From contig CAXTIG010000032.1 in assembly GCA_964244295.1 (NCBI GenBank), forward strand, positions 19,068 to 83,067: 64,000 bases of DNA, read 5' to 3'. The notes beneath the pieces are model-generated. The model did no database searches, was not told where the DNA came from, and was given only the letters and a program-made list of their open reading frames with translations. The DNA is from JAJAZB01 sp964244295 (GTDB lineage: Bacteria > Bacteroidota > Bacteroidia > Cytophagales > Spirosomataceae). This document shows, in pieces, positions 57,130 to 64,000 of this stretch (position 1 is its first letter; every line of letters begins with the position of its first letter). The translations under genes and the position numbers were made by a program.

Positions 57130-59460
57130 ATGAAAGATACACAATCGTTAGAAATCAATTTCCTGGGAAAATTCAGCCCAAGCCGGGTGGCCTTCGTGGG
57201 GAACTACCTACCCAGGCGCTGCGGCATCGCCACGTTTACCCACGACGTGTACACGGCCTTTGCCCGGCAGTATCCGCAGGTGGACAGTTTCGTGGTGGCC
57301 GTCAATGATTTCGATGAAGGCTATGAGTATCCCGAAGAAGTGCGTTTCGATTTCCCCCAGGAAAGCCTGCCCGATTACGAGCGCGCCGCCCGGTTTCTGA
57401 ATACCAAAAACGTTGAACTGGTTTGCTTGCAACACGAATACGGAATTTACGGCGGGCGGGCCGGGGCGCACATCCTGCGATTTATGGAAACCCTCACCAT
57501 GCCGGTGGTGACCATCCTGCACACCGTGTTGCAGGAACCCAACCCCGACCAGTACGAAACGTTGCGTAAAATTACCCGGCTCTCGGCCAAAGTGGTGGTG
57601 ATGTCGGAACGGGGCCGGGTGTTCCTGAATGAAATTTACGGCGTTCCCGAACACAAAATCGAGGTGATTCCGCACGGCATTCCCGATATGTCGTTCGTGG
57701 ATCCGCATTTTCACAAAGACCAGTTCGACGTAGCCGGGCGTTCGGTGCTGCTTACTTTCGGGCTGCTTTCGCCCAACAAAGGCATCGAACACGTGATCCG
57801 GGCGTTGCCCGCTGTGGTGGCGCAACACCCCGAACTGGTGTACCTCGTGGTGGGGGCCACGCACCCCAACCTGGTGCGCGAGCGCGGCGAAGAATACCGC
57901 GAGAGCCTCGTAAAACTGGCTCAGGACCTGGGCGTGAGCGAACACGTGCGGTTTCACAATAAATTTCTGGCCGACCACGAACTGCTCGATTACATCGGGG
58001 CCGCCGACGTGTACATCACGCCCTACCTCAACCCGGCCCAGATTACCTCGGGTACGCTGGCCTACTGTTTCGGCAACGGCAAAGCCGTGATTTCGACCCC
58101 TTACTGGCACGCCGAGGAACTCCTGGCCGACGACCGGGGCGTGCTGGTGCCCTTCGCCGATGCGCCGGCCATCGCTGAGGCCCTCAACGACCTGCTCGAC
58201 AACGACACCAAGCGCCACGCCATGCGCAAACGGGCGTATCTGCTGGGCCGCGACATGGTGTGGGCAAAAGTAATCGAGCGCTACCAGCAGACCTTTGCCG
58301 AAGCCCGGCGGGTGCGCTTGCAGTCGCATTTGCGCTCTGCGTTGGTGCGCAAGCAGGTGGGCAACGACCTGTACGAATTTCCGACGCTGAAACTCGACCA
58401 CCTTTTCCGGCTTACCGACGACACCGGCATCACCCAACACGCCCGGTTTACGCTGCCGCACTACGAAGAAGGCTACTGCACCGACGACAACGCCCGGGCG
58501 CTCATCCTCACCACCTGGCTCGAAAGCACCGATTTGGTGCTCGAAACCCGGCTTTCGTGGCTCACCGATACCTTCGCGACCTTTCTCAACTACGCCTATT
58601 CGCCGGAGGAAAAGCGCTTCCGCAATTTTATGGCCTACAGCGGGGCCTGGCTCGAAGCCTACGGCTCCGACGACAGCCACGGGCGGGCGCTCTGGGCGCT
58701 GGGCACCCTGGTGAGCCGCACCCGCCGGGCCGACTTGCGCCAGTGGGCGGTGGAATTGTTTGAGCAAAACCTGCCCGTAATCGCCGGCATGACTTCCCCC
58801 CGCGCCTGGGCTTTTGCCCTGCTGGGCATTGCCGATTACCTCGGCTCGTTTGGCGGCGACCGCAAGGTGCGGCGCATTCAGGACGAATTGGTACAGAACC
58901 TCCTCGACCTGCACCGACAGGCCGCGACCGAAGGCTGGAACTGGTTTGAAACCGTGCTGACCTACGACAACGCCCGGCTTTGCCAGGCCCTGATCGGGAG
59001 CGGTAACCCGGAAGCCGTGAACGTGGGCCTGGAAACCCTCGATTGGCTGCGGGGTGTGCAAACCGCCCCCGCCGGGCATTTCCGGCCCATTGGCAACGAC
59101 GGTTTTTATGAAATGAACGGCGAACGGGCCGTTTTCGACCAGCAACCCCTCGAAGCCGCTGCGATGGTAGCCGCCTGCGTAGCGGCCTGGCGCGTGAGCG
59201 ATGATCCCACTTGGTTGAGCGAAGCCCGCAAAGCCTTCAACTGGTTTTTGGGAAAAAACGACCTGGGCCTCTCGCTCTACGACCCTCATTCGGGCGGATG
59301 TTTCGACGGGTTGCAAATGGACCGGGTGAATAAAAACCAGGGAGCCGAGAGTCTGCTGGCCTGGCTCATGGCCTACACCGAACTCAAAGTGGCGCTCGAC
59401 GAACGGAGCGAAGAAAATTTAGCGCTTCCGGCGCTGGCATTGCGCCCGCCCCGATCGTAA
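57130..59460 (+). CDS. GT4 glycosyltransferase fused to alpha/alpha-barrel-like domain
   Basis: Encodes 776 residues from ATG 57130. Residues ~18-410 are a GT4 enzyme (VAFVGNYLPRRCGIATFTHD, VEVIPHGIPDM-type motif written here as IEVIPHGIPDMSFVD, and the ITPYLNPAQITSGTLAYCFG loop). Residues ~415-765 form an all-helical (alpha/alpha) domain rich in WxxxxF/Y and Asp/Glu pairs (HYEEGYCTDDNARALILTTW, GDDSHGRALWALG-like motifs, HSGGCFDGL). This fused form occurs next to GH130 genes in several Bacteroidota, from memory. It may polymerise and trim a mannose- or glucose-containing glycan. Confidence 0.85.
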   Translation: MKDTQSLEINFLGKFSPSRVAFVGNYLPRRCGIATFTHDVYTAFARQYPQVDSFVVAVNDFDEGYEYPEEVRFDFPQESLPDYERAARFLNTKNVELVCLQHEYGIYGGRAGAHILRFMETLTMPVVTILHTVLQEPNPDQYETLRKITRLSAKVVVMSERGRVFLNEIYGVPEHKIEVIPHGIPDMSFVDPHFHKDQFDVAGRSVLLTFGLLSPNKGIEHVIRALPAVVAQHPELVYLVVGATHPNLVRERGEEYRESLVKLAQDLGVSEHVRFHNKFLADHELLDYIGAADVYITPYLNPAQITSGTLAYCFGNGKAVISTPYWHAEELLADDRGVLVPFADAPAIAEALNDLLDNDTKRHAMRKRAYLLGRDMVWAKVIERYQQTFAEARRVRLQSHLRSALVRKQVGNDLYEFPTLKLDHLFRLTDDTGITQHARFTLPHYEEGYCTDDNARALILTTWLESTDLVLETRLSWLTDTFATFLNYAYSPEEKRFRNFMAYSGAWLEAYGSDDSHGRALWALGTLVSRTRRADLRQWAVELFEQNLPVIAGMTSPRAWAFALLGIADYLGSFGGDRKVRRIQDELVQNLLDLHRQAATEGWNWFETVLTYDNARLCQALIGSGNPEAVNVGLETLDWLRGVQTAPAGHFRPIGNDGFYEMNGERAVFDQQPLEAAAMVAACVAAWRVSDDPTWLSEARKAFNWFLGKNDLGLSLYDPHSGGCFDGLQMDRVNKNQGAESLLAWLMAYTELKVALDERSEENLALPALALRPPRS

Positions 59461-59475
59461 TTTTCGGGCAAAAGC

Positions 59476-59560
59476 GGGGAAATGGAGAATTGAAAATGGA
59501 CAATGGAGAATAAAATACAGTCAGGCCTGTTATTGTCCATTTTCAATTCTCCATTTCCCC
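59476..59560. repeat. Perfect 29-bp-arm word-type inverted repeat
   Basis: Arms at 59476-59504 (ggggaaatggagaattgaaa and on) and 59532-59560 pair exactly. The left arm is a chain of the words aatggagaat, tgaaaatgga and caatggagaa. It lies between two co-directional cluster genes, starting 15 bp after the stop of the GT4 fusion. Confidence 0.9.
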
Positions 59561-59572
59561 CAAACGCCCACC

Positions 59573-61072
59573 ATGCAATCTTCCCTTCTTGAAATTGAGG
59601 CGACCCAGGAGGTCGCCGTTGATTCATCGCTTGTGAGAGCCAAACGCACCGGAGTCGTGCTTTGCCCGGATATAAAACGGGTGTTATTTCGCCCCTTCGT
59701 ACCGGGCGACGATACGCGGGTGATGAAAATTCTGGCGCGGGTCATGGCGCTGTCGGAGGCCGATGCCCAGGCCCAACTCGACCAGGTTTTTGCCGAATTT
59801 GGCAATCGCCACGTCGAAGTAGAGCAGTTTTTCACTAAACGCTACCACGATGTGCGGCGGCATCTGCTCACCGACACGCCCCTGAGCGAGGAGCGCAAGC
59901 TGCTCATCGGCGCGTATTTTACCAACGAATACTCCCTGGAAGCCTCGGCGCTTTTCAACCCCTCGATGGTGTGGCACCCCGACCAGTCGGGTCTGGACTC
60001 CGGCCAGCGGCGGTTCGTGCTGAGTTTGCGGGCCACGGGCGAGGGACACATTTCGTCCATCACTTTCCGTTCGGGCCTCATCGACGCGCAGAATCAGATT
60101 CGCATCGACCCGGTGTCGCGCTTCGTAACCCCGCCCGATGCCTACCCCAGCACGACCTACGAAAAATCGCTCATCGATCTGAAAATGAGTGAATTAAAAA
60201 TGCGCAACGAGGCCGTTGGCCGAATGCTGGGCGAATTGCCCGATTTTTTTACGTTGCCCGAACTCGAAAAACGCGTCCGGTACGTGCAGCGGCAGTGGCC
60301 CTCGCCGGGAGCCGATGCCGCCGGACAGGCCCTGCTCGAACTGGCCCGCTCCAACTACGACCTCACCTACGAACCCGACAACGGGCTGTCGGAACGCATC
60401 ATTTTTCCCTTCGCCCCCAACGAAACCAACGGCATCGAAGACGCCCGCTTCGTGCTCTTCACCGACGACGACGGCACCCGCACTTACTACGCCACGTACA
60501 CGGCCTACAACGGAAAGGTGATTTTTCCGCAACTGCTCGAAACCCAGGATTTCCTGCATTTTCACATCAGCACGCTCAACGGCTCGGAAGTGCAAAACAA
60601 AGGCATGGCGCTGTTTCCGCGCAAAATCGGCGGACGCTATGCGATGATTTCACGGCAGGACAGCGAGAACATTTTTATTATGTTTTCGGACAACCTGCAC
60701 TTCTGGAACAGCAAGGAAATTTTGTTGAAACCCGCCTACCCCTGGGAGATGATTCAACTGGGCAACTGCGGCTCGCCCATCGAAACCGAGGCGGGCTGGC
60801 TCGTGCTGAGTCACGGCGTGGGACCCATGCGGAAGTACTCCATCGGGGCTTTCCTGCTCGACCTTGACGACCCGACGAAAGTGCTCGGGCGGCTGAAAGA
60901 ACCCCTGCTCAGCCCCGACGAAAACGAGCGCGAAGGTTACGTGCCCAACGTGGTGTACAGTTGCGGCGGTCTGCTCAATGGCCGCGAACTGATCATCCCT
61001 TACGCCATGTCGGACTATTCGAGCAGCTTTGCCACCATCGGACTGGATCAGTTGCTGGCGGCGATGGGCTGA
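59573..61072 (+). CDS. GH130-type glycoside phosphorylase/hydrolase
   Basis: Encodes 499 residues, longer than short GH130 enzymes (~330-400) because of an N-terminal ~190-residue extension. The five-bladed propeller carries NGIEDARFVLFTDDDGTRTY (catalytic Asp290, with Ala where most enzymes have Pro), YATYTAYNGKVIFPQLLETQ, and the phosphate/sugar site around NKGMALFPRKIGGRYAMISR and LGNCGSPIETEAGWLVLSHG. GH130 members phosphorolyse or hydrolyse beta-mannosides. It closes the glycan cluster and probably degrades or recycles its product. No signal peptide. Confidence 0.88.
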   Translation: MQSSLLEIEATQEVAVDSSLVRAKRTGVVLCPDIKRVLFRPFVPGDDTRVMKILARVMALSEADAQAQLDQVFAEFGNRHVEVEQFFTKRYHDVRRHLLTDTPLSEERKLLIGAYFTNEYSLEASALFNPSMVWHPDQSGLDSGQRRFVLSLRATGEGHISSITFRSGLIDAQNQIRIDPVSRFVTPPDAYPSTTYEKSLIDLKMSELKMRNEAVGRMLGELPDFFTLPELEKRVRYVQRQWPSPGADAAGQALLELARSNYDLTYEPDNGLSERIIFPFAPNETNGIEDARFVLFTDDDGTRTYYATYTAYNGKVIFPQLLETQDFLHFHISTLNGSEVQNKGMALFPRKIGGRYAMISRQDSENIFIMFSDNLHFWNSKEILLKPAYPWEMIQLGNCGSPIETEAGWLVLSHGVGPMRKYSIGAFLLDLDDPTKVLGRLKEPLLSPDENEREGYVPNVVYSCGGLLNGRELIIPYAMSDYSSSFATIGLDQLLAAMG

Positions 61073-61162
61073 GTACCCCCCGCAGCCTGCTCACGGCATC
61101 CCATTCAGCGCCATTGCGAGCAAAGGAAACCAAGATGAGTATGCTGCTTAGAGTTAAAAAAA

Positions 61163-61233
61163 GGGCTTGTCATGGCAGCGGCCACCCGGCCCGACGAAGG
61201 AGGGATCCGGGCGGCCGCTGCCATGACAAGCCC
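61163..61233 (+). terminator. Strong terminator after the glycan cluster
   Basis: 21-bp perfect arms (gggcttgtcatggcagcggc and c; 61163-61183 and 61213-61233) are flanked by an A-tract and a T-tract, so it can work in both directions. A lone cattgcgagca REP half-site lies upstream (~61113). Confidence 0.88.
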
Positions 61234-61308
61234 CCTTTTTTAATCAGAAACATTTTCCTCCCTAAAAAGGAAAGTTTGTTCAATCTCAAAACCTCTATCC
61301 TCTTTTCC

Positions 61309-62172
61309 ATGAAAACCTGCCTGGTGGGTCTCCTGACCTTATTTCCCACCCTGATCCTGGCCCAGACGGGTCGGGTCATCGACAACCTGACGCTGCCCAG
61401 CAAAATCTTGAAAAGCGAGCGCAAGTACGCCATTTACCTCCCACCCGACTACGAAACCTCCCAGCGCAGCTACCCGGTGCTGTACCTGCTCCACGGCGGC
61501 GGCGACGACCACACCGGCTGGGTGCAGTTCGGCGAGGTGCTGGGCATCACCGATAAAGCCATCCGCGACGGCCAGGCCACGCCGATGATCATCGTCATGC
61601 CCGACGCCAACACGGGTCGGCGGGGTTACGCCAACAGTGCGCTGGGTGACTGGCGCTACGAAGATTTCTTTTTTGAAGAACTGATGCCTTTCGTGGAAAA
61701 GAAATACCGCATCAAAGCTGAAAAACGCTACCGGGCCGTGGCGGGCCTTTCGATGGGCGGCGATGGCTCGTTTACCTACGCCTTGCACCACCCCGATCTT
61801 TTTTCTTCGGCCTGTCCGTTGAGCGCGGGCACCGGGCCGCTCACGCTTGAGGACGCCAGAACGAGGGTTCGCCGGGATTCTACGGCGGGCCGGGCCACCG
61901 ACGCGCAAATCGAGGCGTTTTATAACCGGCAAAGCGTGTTGAAACTGATTGAAGCCGTACCCGACGCCCAGAAAAAAGCCGTGCGCTGGTACATCGACTG
62001 CGGCGACGACGATTTCCTCTACGAAGGCAACAGCCTGGCGCACGTGGCGATGCGCAAAAAGGAAATTCCCCACGAGTTCCGCGCCCGCGATGGAGGCCAC
62101 ACCTGGACCTACTGGCGGACGGCACTGCCTACGGTGCTGGAGTTTGTTTCCCAGGGTTTTCACCAGTACTGA
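61309..62172 (+). CDS. Exported esterase (esterase D/feruloyl esterase type)
   Basis: Encodes 287 residues from ATG 61309 with a signal peptide (LVGLLTLFPTLILAQT). The alpha/beta hydrolase fold shows YPVLYLLHGGGDDHTGW (oxyanion loop), nucleophile Ser148 in GLSMGGDGS and likely Asp/His partners in DCGDDDFLYEG and GHTWTYWRTALP. Related enzymes remove acetyl or feruloyl groups from polysaccharides. It follows the glycan-cluster terminator, so it has its own promoter. Confidence 0.9.
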   Translation: MKTCLVGLLTLFPTLILAQTGRVIDNLTLPSKILKSERKYAIYLPPDYETSQRSYPVLYLLHGGGDDHTGWVQFGEVLGITDKAIRDGQATPMIIVMPDANTGRRGYANSALGDWRYEDFFFEELMPFVEKKYRIKAEKRYRAVAGLSMGGDGSFTYALHHPDLFSSACPLSAGTGPLTLEDARTRVRRDSTAGRATDAQIEAFYNRQSVLKLIEAVPDAQKKAVRWYIDCGDDDFLYEGNSLAHVAMRKKEIPHEFRARDGGHTWTYWRTALPTVLEFVSQGFHQY

Positions 62173-62198
62173 AGGCGGCCGCTGGCTTGCCGTCCGCG

Positions 62199-62738
62199 TC
62201 AGGGCGGGGAGTCATGGAGAAAGTCGCTTTGGTAGGTGTAGGCAAAGGGCAGTAACTGGGATCGAAGCGAGGCCCTAGCATCGCCGTGTAAGCTGGGGCG
62301 GATCACGCGTTTTTGGAGTGATCGGCTAACGCCCGATCCGATAATACTGCCAAACAAGGCCCCGGCCCCCGTGCCCAGGCCCAGGCTGAGGCCGAAAACC
62401 ACCCGACTCTGCGGCGGATTTCTTTCCAGGGAGCGAAACGTAATCAAGCCCAGTGCGACCGCTCCCACGGCGGCCCCCTGCCAGGCGGCTTCCCGACGGC
62501 GGTCGCGGTAGAGCACGACCTTTTTGATGGATTCCAGCGGTACGGACTCCGGAGCGAGGGGTAAGACGACCTCTGCGCTGAGGAACTGCAACCGGGCTTC
62601 GTCTACGCTGTACAGCGTACCAAACAGGCGTTCACCGTTGAGCGTCAGAATTTTAACCCGGTAGCGTTCGGGCGAGGGTAGCTGGGCCAGCGCCGGGGTC
62701 GCGATTAGAAACAGAAGTCCCAGCGGAAGGAATTTCAT
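62199..62738 (-). CDS. Exported protein of unknown function
   Basis: Encodes 179 residues. A signal peptide (KFLPLGLLFLIATPALAQ) is followed by a small beta domain (ILTLNGERLFGTLYSVDEAR, VPLESIKKVVLYRDRRREAA) and a glycine-rich hydrophobic helix pair (VGAVALGLITF, VFGLSLGLGTGAGALFGSI) that may insert in a membrane. No family recognised. It is convergent with the esterase gene, 26 bp apart. Confidence 0.65.
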   Translation of the reverse strand: MKFLPLGLLFLIATPALAQLPSPERYRVKILTLNGERLFGTLYSVDEARLQFLSAEVVLPLAPESVPLESIKKVVLYRDRRREAAWQGAAVGAVALGLITFRSLERNPPQSRVVFGLSLGLGTGAGALFGSIIGSGVSRSLQKRVIRPSLHGDARASLRSQLLPFAYTYQSDFLHDSPP

Positions 62739-62811
62739 CGATTCGGTAAAGATGCCAATTGAAATCCGCCCAAGTTAGCTGGCTTCGGCAAGAACTTTCC
62801 ATCGGACTACG

Positions 62812-63591
62812 CTACTCCCGGTTGCGGATGTACAAATGCCTCACCCCCCGTTGCCCCGATTCCCGCTCTTCGGTTTCCACTTCCGGGATGGATTTGATGA
62901 GCAGGCTTAACTTGGGAAACCCGTAATTCCGGGAATCAAAGGCGGGTTGTTTTTTGGAAATGAGCGTCCCAACCGAACTCAGCGAAGCCCAGCCGCTCTC
63001 GTCGGCCAGGTCGGTGATGGAGGTCATGATCAGGTCGAGGATGTCGGCGTCGAGTTTTTTGAACACGGCGCGGGGCGTCCGTTTTTTCTGGGGCGGACGG
63101 GCTTCGCGGGTGGGTTCGGTAGCGGGGGCTTCGGGTTCCGGCTCGGGTTCCTGCTCCAGAATTTCGAGGTAAATAAACTTGTCGCAGGCCACCACGAAGG
63201 GGTTCGGCGTTTTCTTTTCGCCGATGCCGATCACCTGCATCCCCGCCTCGCGGAGCCGGGTGGCGAGCCGGGTAAAATCGCTGTCGCTCGACACGAGGCA
63301 GAAGCCATCCACCCGGTTGGAGTAGAGGATGTCCATCGCGTCGATGATCATAGCCGAGTCGGTGGCGTTTTTGCCCGTCGTGTAACCGTACTGCTGGATG
63401 GGCGTGATGGCGTTTTGGAGCAGCACGGCTTTCCAGCCCGCGATGGTGGGCCGGGTCCAGTCGCCGTAAATGCGCTTGAAGGTGGGCGTACCGTAGCGGG
63501 CAATTTCCTCCAGCATCCGCTTCACGTTGCGGTGCGGAATGTTGTCGGCGTCGATGAGGACGGCTAAGCGTAGGTCGCCTCCGGTTTGCAT
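62812..63591 (-). CDS. NYN-domain (LabA-like) protein with OST-HTH/LOTUS domain
   Basis: Encodes 259 residues from ATG 63591. The NYN (PIN-like RNase) domain has acidic residues in VLIDADNIPHRNVKRM (Asp14, Asp16), YGDWTRPTIAGWKAVLL, KNATDSAMIIDAMDILYSNR and LVSSDSDFTRLATRLREAGM. After an acidic/basic linker (EPEPEPEAPATEP; PPQKKRTPRA) comes an OST-HTH domain (IMTSITDLADESGWASLSSV, RNYGFPKLSLLIKSIPEVET) that binds RNA in other proteins. It may be a regulated RNase; this is inferred. Confidence 0.9.
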   Translation of the reverse strand: MQTGGDLRLAVLIDADNIPHRNVKRMLEEIARYGTPTFKRIYGDWTRPTIAGWKAVLLQNAITPIQQYGYTTGKNATDSAMIIDAMDILYSNRVDGFCLVSSDSDFTRLATRLREAGMQVIGIGEKKTPNPFVVACDKFIYLEILEQEPEPEPEAPATEPTREARPPQKKRTPRAVFKKLDADILDLIMTSITDLADESGWASLSSVGTLISKKQPAFDSRNYGFPKLSLLIKSIPEVETEERESGQRGVRHLYIRNRE

Positions 63592-63663
63592 GGGGTAGAG
63601 AAATTGAATTGTGGATGAGAAGGATTGATGATACTTGAGTCGGCAACAAAACAAATTCTATTT

Positions 63664-63999
63664 CTATGGGAAAATTTGAGATCCCTTCGAAAACCATTCA
63701 AATTTCTTGTCAGGATTTGCTATGGGCCAATAACCAACATGGTCTTTTAAAAATATTTTTTCATACGCAGGAGTAAAAACCGGTTTTCCATCTTTAGATA
63801 TTTTTTGCAAGGAAGGTGTATCAAATTTGAATTTGACAATGTAAAAAGATTGATCCATAATTTGATTCGATTTTTTAAGAACAATTCTCTGATACCAAGT
63901 TCCGTTTCTGCTTCTGAATGAAATGCTGTAATTTGTGTCTTTATCAAAATCAATGGTTCGTCAATCTTGGGCTGAATGGAGGGCACAAAAAAAGGCGTG
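63664..63999 (-). pseudogene. AT-rich, frameshifted C-terminal gene fragment
   Basis: On the minus strand, protein-like sequence runs from the right edge (PFFVPSIQPKIDE), shifts frame after about residue 13 past a TGA, then continues as TIDFDKDTNYSISFRSRNGT and WYQRIVLKKSNQIMDQ, ending WFSKGSQIFP at 63664. The only ATG in the second frame is at 63858. A single frameshift would unite the parts into one longer protein. The segment is much more AT-rich than the neighbouring genes. No family is recognised, and the upstream part lies outside the window. Confidence 0.45.
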
Positions 64000-64000
64000 G

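Noticed and set aside
57208..59316. 702-codon minus-strand frame opposite the GT4 fusion
   Set aside because: Shadow of the real gene on the other strand; His/Gly/Val-rich product without recognisable domains. The same applies to the minus-strand frame at 14634-16631.
1..64000. tRNA or rRNA genes other than tmRNA
   Set aside because: No cloverleaf with a T-loop and acceptor stem was found by eye apart from ssrA; GATTCGAACC-like strings seen (for example near 43146) lie inside coding genes.

Overview
The window reads as chromosomal DNA of a high-GC Bacteroidota, most likely order Cytophagales (Spirosoma/Larkinella-like). This rests on the DUF5916 outer-membrane proteins, an AraC regulator with a membrane N-terminus, DUF4097 proteins, an ECF sigma/anti-sigma operon, many SpI/SpII signal peptides, -7 promoter elements of the TAnnTTTG type and a tmRNA tag ending YAMAA. 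The lineage is an inference from gene families; no marker gene was compared.

Layout. 1-4.6 kb: a partial AlbA_2 gene, a small conserved gene, a DUF5916 outer-membrane protein, and a scar where an IS630-type transposase remnant separates a 5'-truncated DUF4126 gene from a 3'-truncated DUF4926 gene whose partner (DUF6883) is intact. 4.7-9.7 kb: one tightly packed minus-strand block in which thrA and thrB are interleaved with two PIN toxin/antitoxin pairs and an orphan antitoxin-like gene; thrC is absent. 9.9-13.6 kb: VWA protein, tmRNA, GroES-like protein, phosphodiesterase, unknown gene. 13.7-20.3 kb: sugar isomerase/epimerase, a large beta-propeller/HEAT/cytochrome c protein, a circularly permuted ATP-grasp protein, a Uma2 nuclease and an NTF2-like protein. 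20.3-23.2 kb: sigma factor, HEAT-type putative anti-sigma factor and two DUF4097 proteins in one operon.

23.3-29.5 kb is accessory-looking. Two near-identical 34-bp-arm hairpins bracket an NTF2-like gene, a DUF4160/DUF2442 pair, a 46-bp exact direct repeat, an AT-rich AlbA_2 gene and a DUF1080 protein; two small membrane proteins and a heme-dependent N-demethylase-like protein follow. 29.5-53 kb: a secreted caspase-fold protease with a secreted partner, a second DUF5916 protein, a six-PAS histidine kinase, a truncated hemoglobin whose start is shifted out of frame by an 8-bp tandem duplication, a Kup potassium transporter, an AraC regulator, a beta-lactamase-fold hydrolase with TPRs, an AAA/DUF4143 ATPase, a YncE/phosphoesterase fusion, RluA, an MFS transporter, methyltransferase and stress-type small proteins.

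53.4-61.1 kb is a five-gene plus-strand glycan cluster: glycosyltransferase, GH1-like hydrolase, methyltransferase, GT4 fused to an alpha/alpha-barrel-like domain, and GH130 phosphorylase/hydrolase. An esterase, a signal-peptide protein, a NYN-domain RNase-like protein and an AT-rich broken gene end the window.

The most unusual structural signal is a set of intergenic hairpins built from short repeated words. Each has a different sequence but the same architecture, and they sit at or next to stop codons; one word array appears to have been absorbed into a coding region.
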